Notes under the pieces: generated by a model | What the model was told of the DNA's origin: nothing | The model's database searches: none | What the model saw: only the letters and a program-made list of their open reading frames with translations | Assembly (NCBI GenBank): GCA_902799045.1 | Contig: CADBZH010000014.1 | Location: 1-54,945 of the forward strand | Direction: 5' to 3' | DNA: 54,945 bases | Source of the DNA: an uncultured Eubacteriales bacterium | Lineage (GTDB): Bacteria; Bacillota; Clostridia; Christensenellales; Aristaeellaceae | Program-made: the position numbers and the translations under genes | Shown here: positions 7,803 through 16,186 of the stretch, piece by piece | How the letters are laid out: each line of letters begins with the position of its first letter | Numbering within the stretch: the stretch's first letter is position 1

Positions 7803-9203
7803 TCAGAAGCGGTCGATGTGGTAGACGGGGCTGGCCTCCTCCACCCATGCGGCCACCTGGTTGTCGTAGGTCTCGTTGACCTTCTCCTCCAGAGCGTTGC
7901 GCTCGCAGGCGTCGGCGATATCCTCAAAGGGCACGTCGCCGGGGGTGATGTCCGCCAGGTAGTAGATGATGTGGATGCCGTTCATGCCGTACACCGGCGC
8001 GCTGATCTGGCCGATGGCCTCGATGGACATTGCGCCCTCGGTGAAGGCGGGGTCCCAGGTGGTGGAGTCGGCGGACACGGCGTAGCCGTTGGTGGCGGTG
8101 GGCTCGTTGGCCATGCCGGGGTCGGCATTGTACTTTTCGATCAGGCTGTCGAAGTCCGCGCCGGCGTTGAATTCGTCGACGACCTGCTGGGCCTGGGGCA
8201 GCAGCTCGGCGTGCAGCGCCTCGATCTCGGCGGTGACGGCGGCGATGTCGGCGTCGATCTCCTCCGCGGTGCGGGGCTCGGGGGTGGCGGTGGGCTCGGG
8301 GGTCTCGGTGGCTTCCGCGGCTTCCGCGGCTTCATCGGTCGCGGTCTCTTCAGCGGGCGCCTCCAGGGCCTCCTTCTCTGCCTCCAGGGAGGAGAGGGTG
8401 GACTTCAGCTCGTTGTACTTCGCGCTCTGGTCCGCGTCAAACTGGATCAGCACGTGCTTCACGGCGCGATAGCCCTCGGGGTTCCAGGCGATGGTCTCAC
8501 CGCTGTTGCGGGCGGAGTTGTAGCTGTGGTCGTTGCCTTCGAAGTTGGCCTTGTCGTCGGCCACCATGGCCTCGTACTCGGCCTGGATGTCGGCGTCATC
8601 CACGGTCACGTCCTGGGTGATATAGCTGTGCAGCTGCTCGTCCACGAAGTCCTCCAGCAGCTGGCTGGTCATGGATTCCTGGGTCAGGCCGTAGTTCGCC
8701 AGGGCGGCGATGGTCTGCTCGCGGGCCTCCTCGTCGGTGGCCTCGGGATCGGCGAAGTATTCGCGGTAAGTGTCCACGTAGTTTTCAAAGGTGGACGCGG
8801 CCTCGGCCTCCAGGTTGGCACGGGCCTCGTCGTCCATCTGATCCAGGCCCAGCTCGGCGGCCTTCGCGTCCAGCACCGCATGCTGCACCAGGGTCTGGAG
8901 GATGTCCTGCTTGATATCGGCGGCATAGTCGTCGATGCTCAGGCCGTACTGGGCGTAGGCGTCGGACGCGGCCTGGTACTCGGCCAGGGCGTCCTCGCGC
9001 CAGATGATGCCGCCCTCGCCGAACTCAGCCACGATCTGGCTCTCGTAGTAGGGGCGGTACTGCTCCACCTCGGCCTCCAGCTCCTCGATGCGCGCGTTGG
9101 CGGCGTCCAGCTGGGCCTGCAGGTCGTCCTCGGCCAGGGCACTCACGGCGCTCAGTGCCAGCAGCATGGCCAGCGCCACGCTCAGCCATTTTTTCATATT
9201 CAT
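7803..9203 (-). CDS. Secreted parvulin-type peptidyl-prolyl isomerase (PrsA/SurA-like) with an internal insert
   Basis: The 466-residue exported protein has a signal peptide ending ...AVSALA-ED; there is no lipobox. A SurA_N-like helical region (about 75-220) follows. The rotamase domain appears split. It opens with a YRAVKHVLIQFD strand near residue 235. A coiled-coil/low-complexity insert of roughly 100 residues follows, including ATETPEPTATPEP. The domain then resumes at DFDSLIEKYNADPGM, GYAVSADSTTWDPAFTEGAM and APVYGMNGIHIIYY. PrsA-like proteins help fold secreted proteins outside the membrane. The first ATG after GGAGG (9-nt spacing) was chosen. Promoter at 9255-9283. Monocistronic. Confidence 0.82.
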   Translation of the reverse strand: MNMKKWLSVALAMLLALSAVSALAEDDLQAQLDAANARIEELEAEVEQYRPYYESQIVAEFGEGGIIWREDALAEYQAASDAYAQYGLSIDDYAADIKQDILQTLVQHAVLDAKAAELGLDQMDDEARANLEAEAASTFENYVDTYREYFADPEATDEEAREQTIAALANYGLTQESMTSQLLEDFVDEQLHSYITQDVTVDDADIQAEYEAMVADDKANFEGNDHSYNSARNSGETIAWNPEGYRAVKHVLIQFDADQSAKYNELKSTLSSLEAEKEALEAPAEETATDEAAEAAEATETPEPTATPEPRTAEEIDADIAAVTAEIEALHAELLPQAQQVVDEFNAGADFDSLIEKYNADPGMANEPTATNGYAVSADSTTWDPAFTEGAMSIEAIGQISAPVYGMNGIHIIYYLADITPGDVPFEDIADACERNALEEKVNETYDNQVAAWVEEASPVYHIDRF

Positions 9204-9254
9204 GTGCGTTTGCCTCCATTTCGTTGTCCGCGGATGGCGCGGAGATCGATTTGA

Positions 9255-9283
9255 ATTATAGCACATGAACCGGGATTTCTCAA
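9255..9283 (-). promoter_or_regulatory. Promoter of the foldase gene
   Basis: Reading on the minus strand: TTGAGA, a 17-bp spacer and TATAAT, about 52 nt before the ATG. Confidence 0.65.
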
Positions 9284-9362
9284 TGGATGGGGCGGATAAT
9301 TCAAAGTACGTTTACAAATGGGGGAACGGCCGCCGCGCCTGCGCCGGGGAGAAGGGAGCGCC

Positions 9363-10211
9363 TCATCCCTTCTCCAGGCAGGCGTCGATGGCGGAAAACA
9401 GCTTTTCGACGAATATGGGCTTCTCGGCGAAGGCGTCCATGCCGGCGTCCAGGGCGGCCTTCCTGCCCTGTTCGCTGACGTTGGCGGTCATGGCGATGAT
9501 CGGCAGAGCGACGCCCTGCCTGCGCAGCTCGCGGGTGGCCGTCAGGCCGTCCATGACGGGCATGGCGATGTCCATCAGGATCAGGTCGAAATAGCCGGCG
9601 GGGACCGAAAGGACCCGCTCGACGCAGCCGCGCCCGTTCTCGGCGAACTCCACCGCCGCGCCGGTGTCGCGGAGCAGCTCCGCGGCGATCTCCCGGTTGA
9701 CCTCGATATCCTCGACCACCAGGAAGCGCTTCCCGGAATAGTCCGCCGAAGCGCCGGGCCGGGCCGGGGAGGGCTTTTGCTGCCGGAGCAGGTGGTGCAG
9801 CTCCCCGGCGGTCTGCGCCTTTTCCAGGATGGACAGCAGGTATTCGCCGGAGATGCGGATGCTGTCGAGATAGCGGGTGAACAGCTCCGCATCGTCCCGA
9901 TAGCGGTTCACCAGGTCCACGCAGCCGAGGATGATGTGCAGCGGCGTTCGCACGTCGGCGGATTTTTCATAGATCTTGAAGAGATGGCCGGGCGTCTCGT
10001 CGTTCGAGGATTCCACCAGCAGGTCAGCCACCGACACGCCGAGGGCGCTGGCCAGGCTGGGGAAGAGGCAGATGTCCGGCACCGAGAGGCCGCGCTCCCA
10101 CTTGGACACGGCCTTGTCCGTCACATGCAGCTCCTCCGCCAGGGCCTGCTGGGTCATCCCCCTCTGGGTCCTGAGCAATCGAATGGCAGCGCCAAGCCGA
10201 ACGGGCGTCAT
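9363..10211 (-). CDS. XRE-type HTH / His-less HisKA-like / receiver fusion regulator
   Basis: The 282-residue protein combines three parts. An XRE/Cro helix-turn-helix spans about 7-60 (LRTQRGMTQQALAEELHVTDKAVSKWERG region). Residues 82-132 resemble a histidine-kinase dimerisation helix pair (SADVRTPLHIILG ... RYLDSIRISGEYLLSIL), but Ala85 stands where the phosphoacceptor His should be. A receiver domain (about 162-280) keeps its acidic residues (VVEDIEVN), D214 (LILMDIAMPVMDG) and K264. There is no ATPase domain between HisKA and receiver, so it cannot be a kinase. It probably works as a phosphorylation-controlled DNA-binding dimer. An excellent GGAGGTGAT site fixes the start. No partner kinase is adjacent. 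Confidence 0.85.
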   Translation of the reverse strand: MTPVRLGAAIRLLRTQRGMTQQALAEELHVTDKAVSKWERGLSVPDICLFPSLASALGVSVADLLVESSNDETPGHLFKIYEKSADVRTPLHIILGCVDLVNRYRDDAELFTRYLDSIRISGEYLLSILEKAQTAGELHHLLRQQKPSPARPGASADYSGKRFLVVEDIEVNREIAAELLRDTGAAVEFAENGRGCVERVLSVPAGYFDLILMDIAMPVMDGLTATRELRRQGVALPIIAMTANVSEQGRKAALDAGMDAFAEKPIFVEKLFSAIDACLEKG

Positions 10212-10230
10212 GCGTATCACCTCCACCACC

Positions 10231-10259
10231 AGAATAGCATATGCCGATTGGGCGCACAA
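10231..10259 (-). promoter_or_regulatory. Promoter of the HTH-receiver gene
   Basis: On the minus strand: TTGTGC, a 17-bp spacer and TATTCT, about 20 nt before the ribosome binding site region. A weaker match than others in the window. Confidence 0.45.
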
Positions 10260-10302
10260 TCTACCAGTGGTTGAGACACGCCGGGCCGAACGGGCACAGA
10301 GA

Positions 10303-10332
10303 AAGCCCCTTCCGATTCCTCGGAAGGGGCTT
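10303..10332 (-). terminator. Terminator of the tRNA operon
   Basis: A perfect 12-bp stem (AAGCCCCTTCCG/CGGAAGGGGCTT) with a 6-nt loop lies 5 nt beyond the CCA end of tRNA-Asp. A short T-rich run follows in the direction of transcription. Confidence 0.8.
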
Positions 10333-10337
10333 CATTC

Positions 10338-10414
10338 TGGCGATGCGGAAGGGGCTCGAACCCTCGACCTCCAGCGTGACAGGCTGGCATTCTAACCAAC
10401 TGAACTACCGCACC
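10338..10414 (-). tRNA. tRNA-Asp (GTC)
   Basis: A 77-nt cloverleaf: acceptor arms GGTGCGG/CCGCATC (one G-U pair), D-loop TTCAGTTGGTTAGAA, anticodon loop CTGTCAC with GTC, T-arm GGTTCGAACCC, discriminator G, encoded CCA. Last gene of a four-tRNA operon, 1 nt from its neighbour. Confidence 0.95.
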
Positions 10415-10415
10415 A

Positions 10416-10491
10416 TGGTGGGCCTTCAGGGACTTGAACCCCGGACCGATCGGTTATGAGCCGACTGCTCTAACCACTGAGCTAAAGGCCC
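10416..10491 (-). tRNA. tRNA with CAT anticodon (elongator Met or Ile2)
   Basis: A 76-nt cloverleaf with acceptor GGGCCTT/AAGGCCC, anticodon loop CTCATAA, T-arm GGTTCAAGTCC, discriminator A and encoded CCA. The features are those of an elongator, not an initiator. The body (TTTAGCTCAGTGGTTAGAGCA) also resembles tRNA-Ile2, whose C34 is modified to lysidine by TilS. The amino-acid identity cannot be settled by eye. Confidence 0.9.
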
Positions 10492-10516
10492 TTAACCTTT
10501 ACCATGAAAGAAAAAA

Positions 10517-10591
10517 TGGCGACCTCTACGGGACTCGAACCCGTGTTACCGCCGTGAAAGGGCGGTGTCTTAACCGCTTGACCAAGAGGTC
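10517..10591 (-). tRNA. tRNA-Glu (TTC)
   Basis: A 75-nt cloverleaf with acceptor GACCTCT/AGAGGTC, anticodon loop CTTTCAC (TTC), T-arm GGGTTCGAGTCCC, discriminator G and encoded CCA. Confidence 0.95.
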
Positions 10592-10596
10592 GCAAA

Positions 10597-10673
10597 TGGT
10601 CGGGGTGACAGGATTCGAACCTGCGGCCCCATGCTCCCAAAGCACGTGCGCTACCAAACTGCGCCACACCCCG
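10597..10673 (-). tRNA. tRNA-Pro (TGG)
   Basis: A 77-nt cloverleaf with acceptor CGGGGTG/CACCCCG, anticodon loop TTTGGGA (TGG), T-arm AGGTTCGAATCCT, discriminator A and encoded CCA. First gene of the tRNA operon. Confidence 0.95.
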
Positions 10674-10707
10674 GCAATGGAGGCTGTGCCTCACAAGCAA
10701 CAGAAAG

Positions 10708-10737
10708 ATTATAGCATGCGGGCGGCTCGATTGTCAA
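10708..10737 (-). promoter_or_regulatory. Strong promoter of the tRNA operon
   Basis: Perfect TTGACA and TATAAT boxes with an 18-bp spacer on the minus strand, about 35 nt before tRNA-Pro. Consensus boxes are expected for a stable-RNA promoter. Confidence 0.85.
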
Positions 10738-10739
10738 TA

Positions 10740-11507
10740 CCTTGGCGCGTTATAATTTTGAAATTCCCCGTCGGAGCGGGCTTTTGGGTGCTTTGCGGGA
10801 TGCCGTGGGACGGGGGAGTGCGTCGTCTGTTGACGCTGCGCACAGATCCTTCGCTTCGCTCAGGATGACAGCGAAGCGAAGGACCTGTACGTTTCGCCGG
10901 CTGCCAGCGCCGAAAGGGACAGGCTGGGGATCGTCTGGGCGCCGTCCCGCCGCTTTCTGCAATTTGAACCGCATTTTGGCGGGGGGAGGAGGGGCGGAAT
11001 GCTTCCGGTATCACCGATGGCGCCGGGTCGGGCCGGAGGTGTCGCCGGGGCCCGGCGCGTAGATCGGGAATAGATCGGAAACCGGCCATATTTGCCAAAA
11101 ATTGAGTTTGAAAAGCCGGTTTTTCATGAAGTAGACGCTGATTTGCGGCCTTTAGGCCAAAAGATAGAGCGCCGATTTCCGGATTGCCCGAATGTGCCCG
11201 AATCTTGAAGGGCGCTTCAACGGTTTGTCGGATTCGCGCGCTTTTCCAGCTTAGTTGAGACACAATCCGGCGCTTTTCGCCAAAGCAGATGCCGGGAGGC
11301 GGAAAACCCTGTTAAAAGAGACGTTTTTCGCCCCGCCGCGACGGGCCCCAACAGGGAGGAAGGCGTGGCCTGCGCTTCCGGAAGTTGGCAAAAGTTGACG
11401 GGAATCGGACGGAATCGGCGGGGTATCCGGGGAAGTAGACGCGAAATTCACGAAGTAGACAGCGAAAAGAGGGCGATCAACAAAAAGTAGAGCCGTTCGC
11501 GACCCGG
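10740..11507. other. Gene-poor stretch with a repeat copy and scattered AAGTAGA motifs
   Basis: About 770 bases without a convincing gene. The left part (10844-10890) holds a GATCCTTCGCTTCGCTCAGGATGACA-type repeat with a partial inverted partner. The motif AAGTAGA occurs at about 11131, 11432, 11451 and 11483, three times as GAAGTAGAC. The open frames present lack ribosome binding sites and have repeat-like composition. This may be a decayed gene or an unrecognised repeat array. Confidence 0.5.
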
Positions 11508-12089
11508 TCATCCCTCCAGATTCAGCCGCTCCGCGTCAAACGCCGCGGCATCCTCGGGGTCGTGGGTGACCAGCAGCACAGTGCGCCCGGCGAGGCGCGG
11601 GCGGGCGAAGTCGATGGCGGCGGCGCGGGTGGCGGCGTCCAGCCCCTTGAAGGGCTCGTCCAGCAGCACCAGCGGCGACGGGAACAGCAGCGCCCGTGCC
11701 AGGGCGACCCGCCGCCGCATGCCGCCGCTGAATTCGCGCACGGGCTGGTCCAGGGCGTCGCCGAGGCCCAGCGCGCGCAGGGCGTCGTCGATCTGCGCCT
11801 CGCGGTCCGGCGCCTTTCTGAGCACCATCCGAAGGCACCCGGCGGCGGTCAGCTGCGGGGGCAGGCGATCCTCCTGAAACATCATGGCGATGCCGTCGGC
11901 GGGCACGCCGAGGACGCTGCCGCCGTCCGGGGTCTCGAGCCCGGCGATCAGGCGGAGCAGCGTGGTCTTGCCGCAGCCGGAGCGTCCCTCGACGGCGGTG
12001 ATCCTTCCGTCCGGGAACACGTGGCTGAACTGGCGCAGCACGGCGTGGTCGCCGTAGGCCTTCGAGAGGTTCCTGACTTCCAGCTTCAC
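11508..12089 (-). CDS. ABC transporter ATPase, NitT/TauT/SsuB type
   Basis: The 193-residue nucleotide-binding subunit is short for the family (usually 240-260). It has Walker A GRSGCGKTT, Q-loop MMFQEDRL, signature FSGGMRRR, Walker B LVLLDEPFKGLD and H-loop VTHDPED. It energises import by the adjacent permease and binding protein. It starts at a GTG overlapping the permease stop (GTGA). The C terminus stops soon after the H-loop, so only the core fold is present. The SsuB/TauB-like form suggests an organic sulfonate, nitrate, or thiamine/pyrimidine-precursor-like substrate; the sequence does not say which. Confidence 0.88.
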   Translation of the reverse strand: MKLEVRNLSKAYGDHAVLRQFSHVFPDGRITAVEGRSGCGKTTLLRLIAGLETPDGGSVLGVPADGIAMMFQEDRLPPQLTAAGCLRMVLRKAPDREAQIDDALRALGLGDALDQPVREFSGGMRRRVALARALLFPSPLVLLDEPFKGLDAATRAAAIDFARPRLAGRTVLLVTHDPEDAAAFDAERLNLEG

Positions 12090-12841
12090 AGGCGATCACC
12101 GATCCTTTCCACCCGCTTCAGGCCCAGCCGCAGCAGCCGCGCGCACCCGGCGCTGATCAGCACGATGGCCAGCGTCCAGGCGAACAGGTCCGGCGTGGCC
12201 AGGTAGACCTTGGCCTTGTACAGCTTTTCGCCCACGGAGCCGCCGGGGATGCCGATCACCTCCGCGGCCACGCCGCTCTTCCAGGCCAGCCCGATGGACA
12301 CCGACAGCGCCGAGGCCACGCTGGGCAGCGCGGCGGGGAGGTCGACGGCGCGCAGGCGGTCGAGGCGGGACACGCGATACACCCGAGCCATCTCCCGCAG
12401 GCGCGGGTCGATCTGCCGGATGCCGTCCAGCGTGCCGGCGTAGATCACCGGCAGCACGATCACGAACGCGATCAGCACGCTCAGCCGCTTCGAGGGCACC
12501 CAGATCAGCGCGGCGATCACGAAGGATGCCACCGGCACCGAGCGCATCGCCGCCAGCAGCGGCGACAGCAGCGCCGAGACGAGCTCAAACCGCCCCGCCA
12601 GCATCGCCAGGGCGATGCCCGCCAGCGACGCCAGCGCGTAGCCGGCCAGGATGTGGCCCAGCGTGAACAGCAGCGACCGCCAGAAATCGGCCGTGCCCAT
12701 CAGCGAAAACAGCCGCGCCAGCGACGCCGCGGGGGAGGCCAGCAGGATCGGCTGGCCCACGGCCATGCTCGCCGCCTGCCACACCGCCAGCCAGAACGCC
12801 GCCGCCAGCACGGGCTTGAGTTTCGGGGGAATCTTATTCAT
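12086..12841 (-). CDS. ABC transporter permease, NitT/TauT type
   Basis: The 251-residue BPD_transp_1 protein has about six membrane helices. Its cytoplasmic coupling EAA loop is recognisable near RQIDPRLREMARVYRVSRLDRLRAVDLPAALPS. The ATG follows AGGTGAT at good spacing. Reading upstream continues in frame through a repeat but without ribosome binding site or membrane segments, so it was excluded. The ATPase start overlaps its stop. The binding-protein gene precedes it by 268 bases filled with two dispersed repeats, so transcription must read through those to reach this gene. Confidence 0.9.
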   Translation of the reverse strand: MNKIPPKLKPVLAAAFWLAVWQAASMAVGQPILLASPAASLARLFSLMGTADFWRSLLFTLGHILAGYALASLAGIALAMLAGRFELVSALLSPLLAAMRSVPVASFVIAALIWVPSKRLSVLIAFVIVLPVIYAGTLDGIRQIDPRLREMARVYRVSRLDRLRAVDLPAALPSVASALSVSIGLAWKSGVAAEVIGIPGGSVGEKLYKAKVYLATPDLFAWTLAIVLISAGCARLLRLGLKRVERIGDRL

Positions 12842-12874
12842 GGGGATCACCTGTAAATGGGAATGGTTTTGAGA

Positions 12875-13015
12875 GCCGGATTGCCACGTCGCTTCGCTCC
12901 TAACGATGACATGATTCGTTGCTGGTTCGTACTGCGCCTGTACGATGGACACGCAATCGGTTTTGTACGAATTCATTGCGAGGAGGCCCCAACGGGACCG
13001 ACGTGGCAATCCGGC
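12875..13015. repeat. GATTGCCACGTC-family inverted repeat inside the NitT/TauT operon
   Basis: Arms GCCGGATTGCCACGTCG and CGACGTGGCAATCCGGC frame about 105 bases of variable centre. It sits between the binding-protein and permease genes and could lower expression of the downstream genes. Confidence 0.8.
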
Positions 13016-13038
13016 ACTTCGGGCGATTTTCGATACCA

Positions 13039-13065
13039 GCAGGGGCGGCGCAACGCCGCCCCTGC
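13039..13065. repeat. GGGGCGGCG/CGCCGCCCC-family palindrome
   Basis: GCAGGGGCGGCG-CAA-CGCCGCCCCTGC, a perfect 12-bp inverted repeat. The same palindrome recurs at 20501-20527, and related forms occur at 22396, 38872, 38927 and 54739. Confidence 0.75.
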
Positions 13066-13109
13066 ACTTCGGGAAGAGGGGCGGAGCCCCTCCGTAAATC
13101 ATTCTAGTA

Positions 13110-14099
13110 TCAATAATAGAAATCCTCGCCCGGCAGCGCGCCGCCCACGGAGGCGGGCTCGGCCTCGAACAGCACCTCCAGGTAGCCGCTGAGCCTGGTC
13201 TTCAGGTCCTCGCCGTCGATGAAGGTGATGTTGCAGTAGGGCAGGGCCATCTCGGCGGGGCCGGCCTCGGCGATGCCGAACTGGCCGATCAGTTGGGCGG
13301 CGTCATGCACGTTCTGCTGCACGAAGATCACGCTTTCGCGATAGTCGTCCATGAACTTCGCCACGGCCTCGGGGTTCTGCTCGATGAAGTCCGCGCGGGC
13401 CACGACCACGCCGGTGACCATCGTGGAGGGGGCTTCGGCATCGGCCTGCAGGGCGTCCCAGGCCTCGGTGAGGTCCAGCGCCGGGCGCAGGTCCTCGGCC
13501 TTGGTCATGGCCACGGTGGCGAAGGGCTGGGGCAGCATGGCCACCAGCGTCTCGTCCTGCAGCAGGGCCGCCAGGCACTCGGTGTGCTCGCTCTTGTATT
13601 CGATGGTCAGGTCCTTTTCCGGGTCCAGGCCGTTGCCGCGCAGGATGTAGTTCAGCGCGAATTCCGGGGTCGCGCCCTTGCCGGAGGCCACCAGCGTGCG
13701 GCCCTTCAGGTCCGCGACGGAGGTGATGGCCTCGCCGCGCTCCATGATGTAGAGCACGCCCAGCGTGTTGATGGCCAGCACGCGCACCTTGCCCTCGGTG
13801 TTGTTGTAGAGCACGGAGGCCAGGTTGGCGGGCACGGCGGCGATGTCCAGATCGCCCTTCACCAGCAGCGGCACGATCTCGTCCGGCGCGCCGGCCAGCG
13901 TGAATTCATAGGCGTCGGCCTTGTCCTGCATCATTTGCACCATGCCCATGCCGGTGGGGCCCTTCAGCGCGCCGACGCGCACGGGGGCGGCGTCCGTCAC
14001 GGGGGCGGCGTCCGCCACGGGGGCGGCGTCCGCCAGGGCGACGGCGGGCAGCAGCGCCAGAGCCAGGATGACGATCAGGGAAGTGATTTTGCGAAGCAT
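13110..14099 (-). CDS. NitT/TauT-type ABC substrate-binding protein
   Basis: The 329-residue secreted binding protein has a signal peptide ending VALA-DA, no lipobox, and a short linker of repeated DAAPV units. The NMT1/periplasmic-binding fold follows: VRVGALKGPTGMGMV, GDLDIAAVPANLASVLYN, LKGRTLVASGKGATPEFALNYIL, LLQDETLVAMLPQPFATVA. This arrangement is typical of the SsuA/NrtA/THI5-like group. The ligand is unknown. The protein lacks lipidation, which is uncommon for a Gram-positive binding protein; retention could depend on the permease or an unrecognised anchor. AAGGA ribosome binding site and promoter at 14138-14166. Confidence 0.88.
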   Translation of the reverse strand: MLRKITSLIVILALALLPAVALADAAPVADAAPVTDAAPVRVGALKGPTGMGMVQMMQDKADAYEFTLAGAPDEIVPLLVKGDLDIAAVPANLASVLYNNTEGKVRVLAINTLGVLYIMERGEAITSVADLKGRTLVASGKGATPEFALNYILRGNGLDPEKDLTIEYKSEHTECLAALLQDETLVAMLPQPFATVAMTKAEDLRPALDLTEAWDALQADAEAPSTMVTGVVVARADFIEQNPEAVAKFMDDYRESVIFVQQNVHDAAQLIGQFGIAEAGPAEMALPYCNITFIDGEDLKTRLSGYLEVLFEAEPASVGGALPGEDFYY

Positions 14100-14137
14100 T
14101 GTTTTTTCCTTCTTTCTATAGGTTGGGATCCTTCGCT

Positions 14138-14166
14138 ATTATAACACGCTAACCGGGCGAATGCAA
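14138..14166 (-). promoter_or_regulatory. Promoter of the NitT/TauT-type ABC operon
   Basis: On the minus strand: TTGCAT, a 17-bp spacer and TATAAT, about 39 nt before the ATG. Confidence 0.65.
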
Positions 14167-14292
14167 TGCTTCGGCGCGCCGGTCCGGGCGGAAAAAAGGG
14201 GAAATGGAGCGCTGAAATACGACGAAAACGTGACAAAGCCGGGCCGAAACTTCGAAGATTGTAATAAAATTGAAACAAATTGCCCGAATCCA

Positions 14293-14321
14293 TGGACAGT
14301 CCCCCGGGGCTGTGTTAGAAT
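14293..14321 (+). promoter_or_regulatory. Promoter of the CHAP-domain gene
   Basis: TGGACA, a 17-bp spacer containing a CCCCCGGGG palindrome, and TAGAAT, about 80 nt upstream of the ATG. Confidence 0.5.
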
Positions 14322-14402
14322 ATTCAAGTAATATTGCAAAAGATATGTACAGCCATTATTCGCGCCTGTCGGGCGACGTGCGCGGGTGTGAGGAGGAAAT
14401 AT

Positions 14403-16127
14403 ATGAAGCGCAATCGATTCCTTGCGATATTGTGCGCACTGGCGCTCTTGCTCATGAGCGTCGGCACGCCCATAACGGCCTTCGCCGAAGAGGAGCCGGC
14501 CCAGGAACAGGTGCAGGAGCCGCAGCCGCAGCCCCAGCCTGAACCGCAGCCGCAGCCCCAGCCCGAGCCCCAGCCGCAGCCGGAGCCGGAGAAGCAGCCG
14601 GAACCGGAAGCGCAGCCGGAGCCGGAGCCGGAGAAGCAGCCGGAGCCCGAAAAGCAGCCGGAGCCCGAAAAGCAGCCGGAGGCGGAAGCCCAGCCGGAGC
14701 CGGAGAAGCAAGAGGACGGGCCGACCGAGCCCGTTGAAAAGCCCGAAGGCGAGTCGACGGAAGCCCCCGAGGAGACGCCCGCCGAGGCGCCGACGGCCGA
14801 GCCCACGGCGGAGCCGACTGCGGAGCCGACCGCGGAGCCGACGGTTGAACCGACCGCGGAGCCGACGGCCGAGCCCACGCCGGAGCCGACCGCGGAGCCG
14901 ACGCCGGAACCCACGCCCACGCCGGTGCCGCCGGTGGCCCTGAAGAACCTGGCGGCCGATCGCGTGGAGGTGAACGTCGGAGACCTGATTCACTTCAGCT
15001 ATGCCGCGGAGAACGCCGATTCCGTCAACTGGCTCGCCAGGCGCACCGACAACATGGAGGGCGGCAGGGGCCAGGCCGGCAACGGCGGCTTCGACTGGAT
15101 CCCCGCCGTGTCCGGCGTCTACAACGTCGAGGTGACGGCCATCGGCTTTGACATGGGCACTTCCACGCAGATCCTGCAGGTGATCGTCCGCTCGGGCAAG
15201 CTGGCCGCGACCGCCAAGGCCGCCACGAAGTACGGCAAGGTGGGCGAGCGCGACCTGGTGTGGGACATCACCGTCACCGGCGGCGCGGAGCCCTACGACG
15301 TCACCAGCACCATCGAGTGCGACCGGCGCAAGGTGTACACCGGCAAGGGGCTGGTGCCCCAGGTGGTGTTCGCGCCCGGCAGCTTCGGCGAATATCTGCT
15401 GCGCGTGCGCGTGGTGGACGCCACCGGCGCGTCGGTCGAGGCCCAGAGCACCCTCATGGCCGCCGACAACGCCACAGACCCGGCGCCCCCCCTGCCGAAG
15501 CTGACCCGCGACATGACGTTCGCCGAACGCCTGACGGCGGTGGCCAGCTCCCAGCTGGGCTATCACGAGAGCCTGACGAACTTCATCGTCCGCGACGACA
15601 AGTCCGTGCAGGGCTGGAGCTTCTACGGCAAGTGGGCCGGCATGCCCTATGAGGAATGGTGCGCCATGTTCGCCAGCTATTGCCTGGAGATGGCCGGCAT
15701 CCCCGAGTGGATGATGCCCCGCAGCTCGAACTGCAACCGCTGGAAGATCCGCCTGGGCCATCGCTACATAGACGACGAGGACGACTACATCCCCGAGCCC
15801 GGCGACATCATCTTCTTCCACCACGACCGCGTCTCGAAGGACCCGAACTTCCCGAACCACGTGGGCATCGTGGTGGCGTACGACCCGGAGAAGGAACAGG
15901 TCACCACCGTGGAGGGCAACTCCGGCGCGGCGGTCAGCTGCCGGATCTACAACCGCGGCGACTTCGTGATCGTCGGCTATGCCAGCATGAGCTATTGCAT
16001 GCGGCGCTGGGACAAGGTCTACAAGCTGCGCGTGCGCGAGCGGCTGGCCAACAGCCGGGCCGAGGAGAAGATCGACGATCGGTCGGAAGCCCACGACAAA
16101 TTGAACGCGGCGGACAGGCTGTCGTGA
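14403..16127 (+). CDS. Secreted CHAP-domain hydrolase with Pro/Glu/Thr repeat linker
   Basis: The 574-residue exported protein has a signal peptide ending ITAFA-EE. A linker of about 150 residues follows, first QPQPEPQ/EKQPEPE repeats, then tandem AEPT units. Next come one or two beta-rich Ig-like domains (about 180-360) and a C-terminal CHAP domain (about 375-540). The CHAP catalytic Cys is C420 ([10 protein letters not shown]), the His is H486 (NHVGIVV), and VEGNSG supplies the third position. CHAP enzymes cut peptidoglycan as amidases or endopeptidases. The linker looks wall-spanning; there is no LPXTG signal. AGGAGG lies 6 nt before the ATG. Convergent with tcdA. Confidence 0.88.
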   Translation: MKRNRFLAILCALALLLMSVGTPITAFAEEEPAQEQVQEPQPQPQPEPQPQPQPEPQPQPEPEKQPEPEAQPEPEPEKQPEPEKQPEPEKQPEAEAQPEPEKQEDGPTEPVEKPEGESTEAPEETPAEAPTAEPTAEPTAEPTAEPTVEPTAEPTAEPTPEPTAEPTPEPTPTPVPPVALKNLAADRVEVNVGDLIHFSYAAENADSVNWLARRTDNMEGGRGQAGNGGFDWIPAVSGVYNVEVTAIGFDMGTSTQILQVIVRSGKLAATAKAATKYGKVGERDLVWDITVTGGAEPYDVTSTIECDRRKVYTGKGLVPQVVFAPGSFGEYLLRVRVVDATGASVEAQSTLMAADNATDPAPPLPKLTRDMTFAERLTAVASSQLGYHESLTNFIVRDDKSVQGWSFYGKWAGMPYEEWCAMFASYCLEMAGIPEWMMPRSSNCNRWKIRLGHRYIDDEDDYIPEPGDIIFFHHDRVSKDPNFPNHVGIVVAYDPEKEQVTTVEGNSGAAVSCRIYNRGDFVIVGYASMSYCMRRWDKVYKLRVRERLANSRAEEKIDDRSEAHDKLNAADRLS

Positions 16128-16141
16128 TCCATAGAGAGGGG

Positions 16142-16179
16142 GCCGTTCCGGAACGCACGCTTTGCGGTTTCGGAACGGC
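16142..16179. terminator. Bidirectional terminator hairpin between CHAP gene and tcdA
   Basis: GCCGTTCCG pairs with CGGAACGGC around a 20-nt loop that can itself pair partly. It is placed between two convergent stop codons. Confidence 0.6.
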
Positions 16180-16186
16180 TCCTTCT

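Noticed and set aside
11251-11511. 86-codon minus-strand ORF in the gap before the ABC ATPase
   Set aside because: No ribosome binding site, no recognisable pattern, and Pro/Ser/Arg-rich shadow-like composition.
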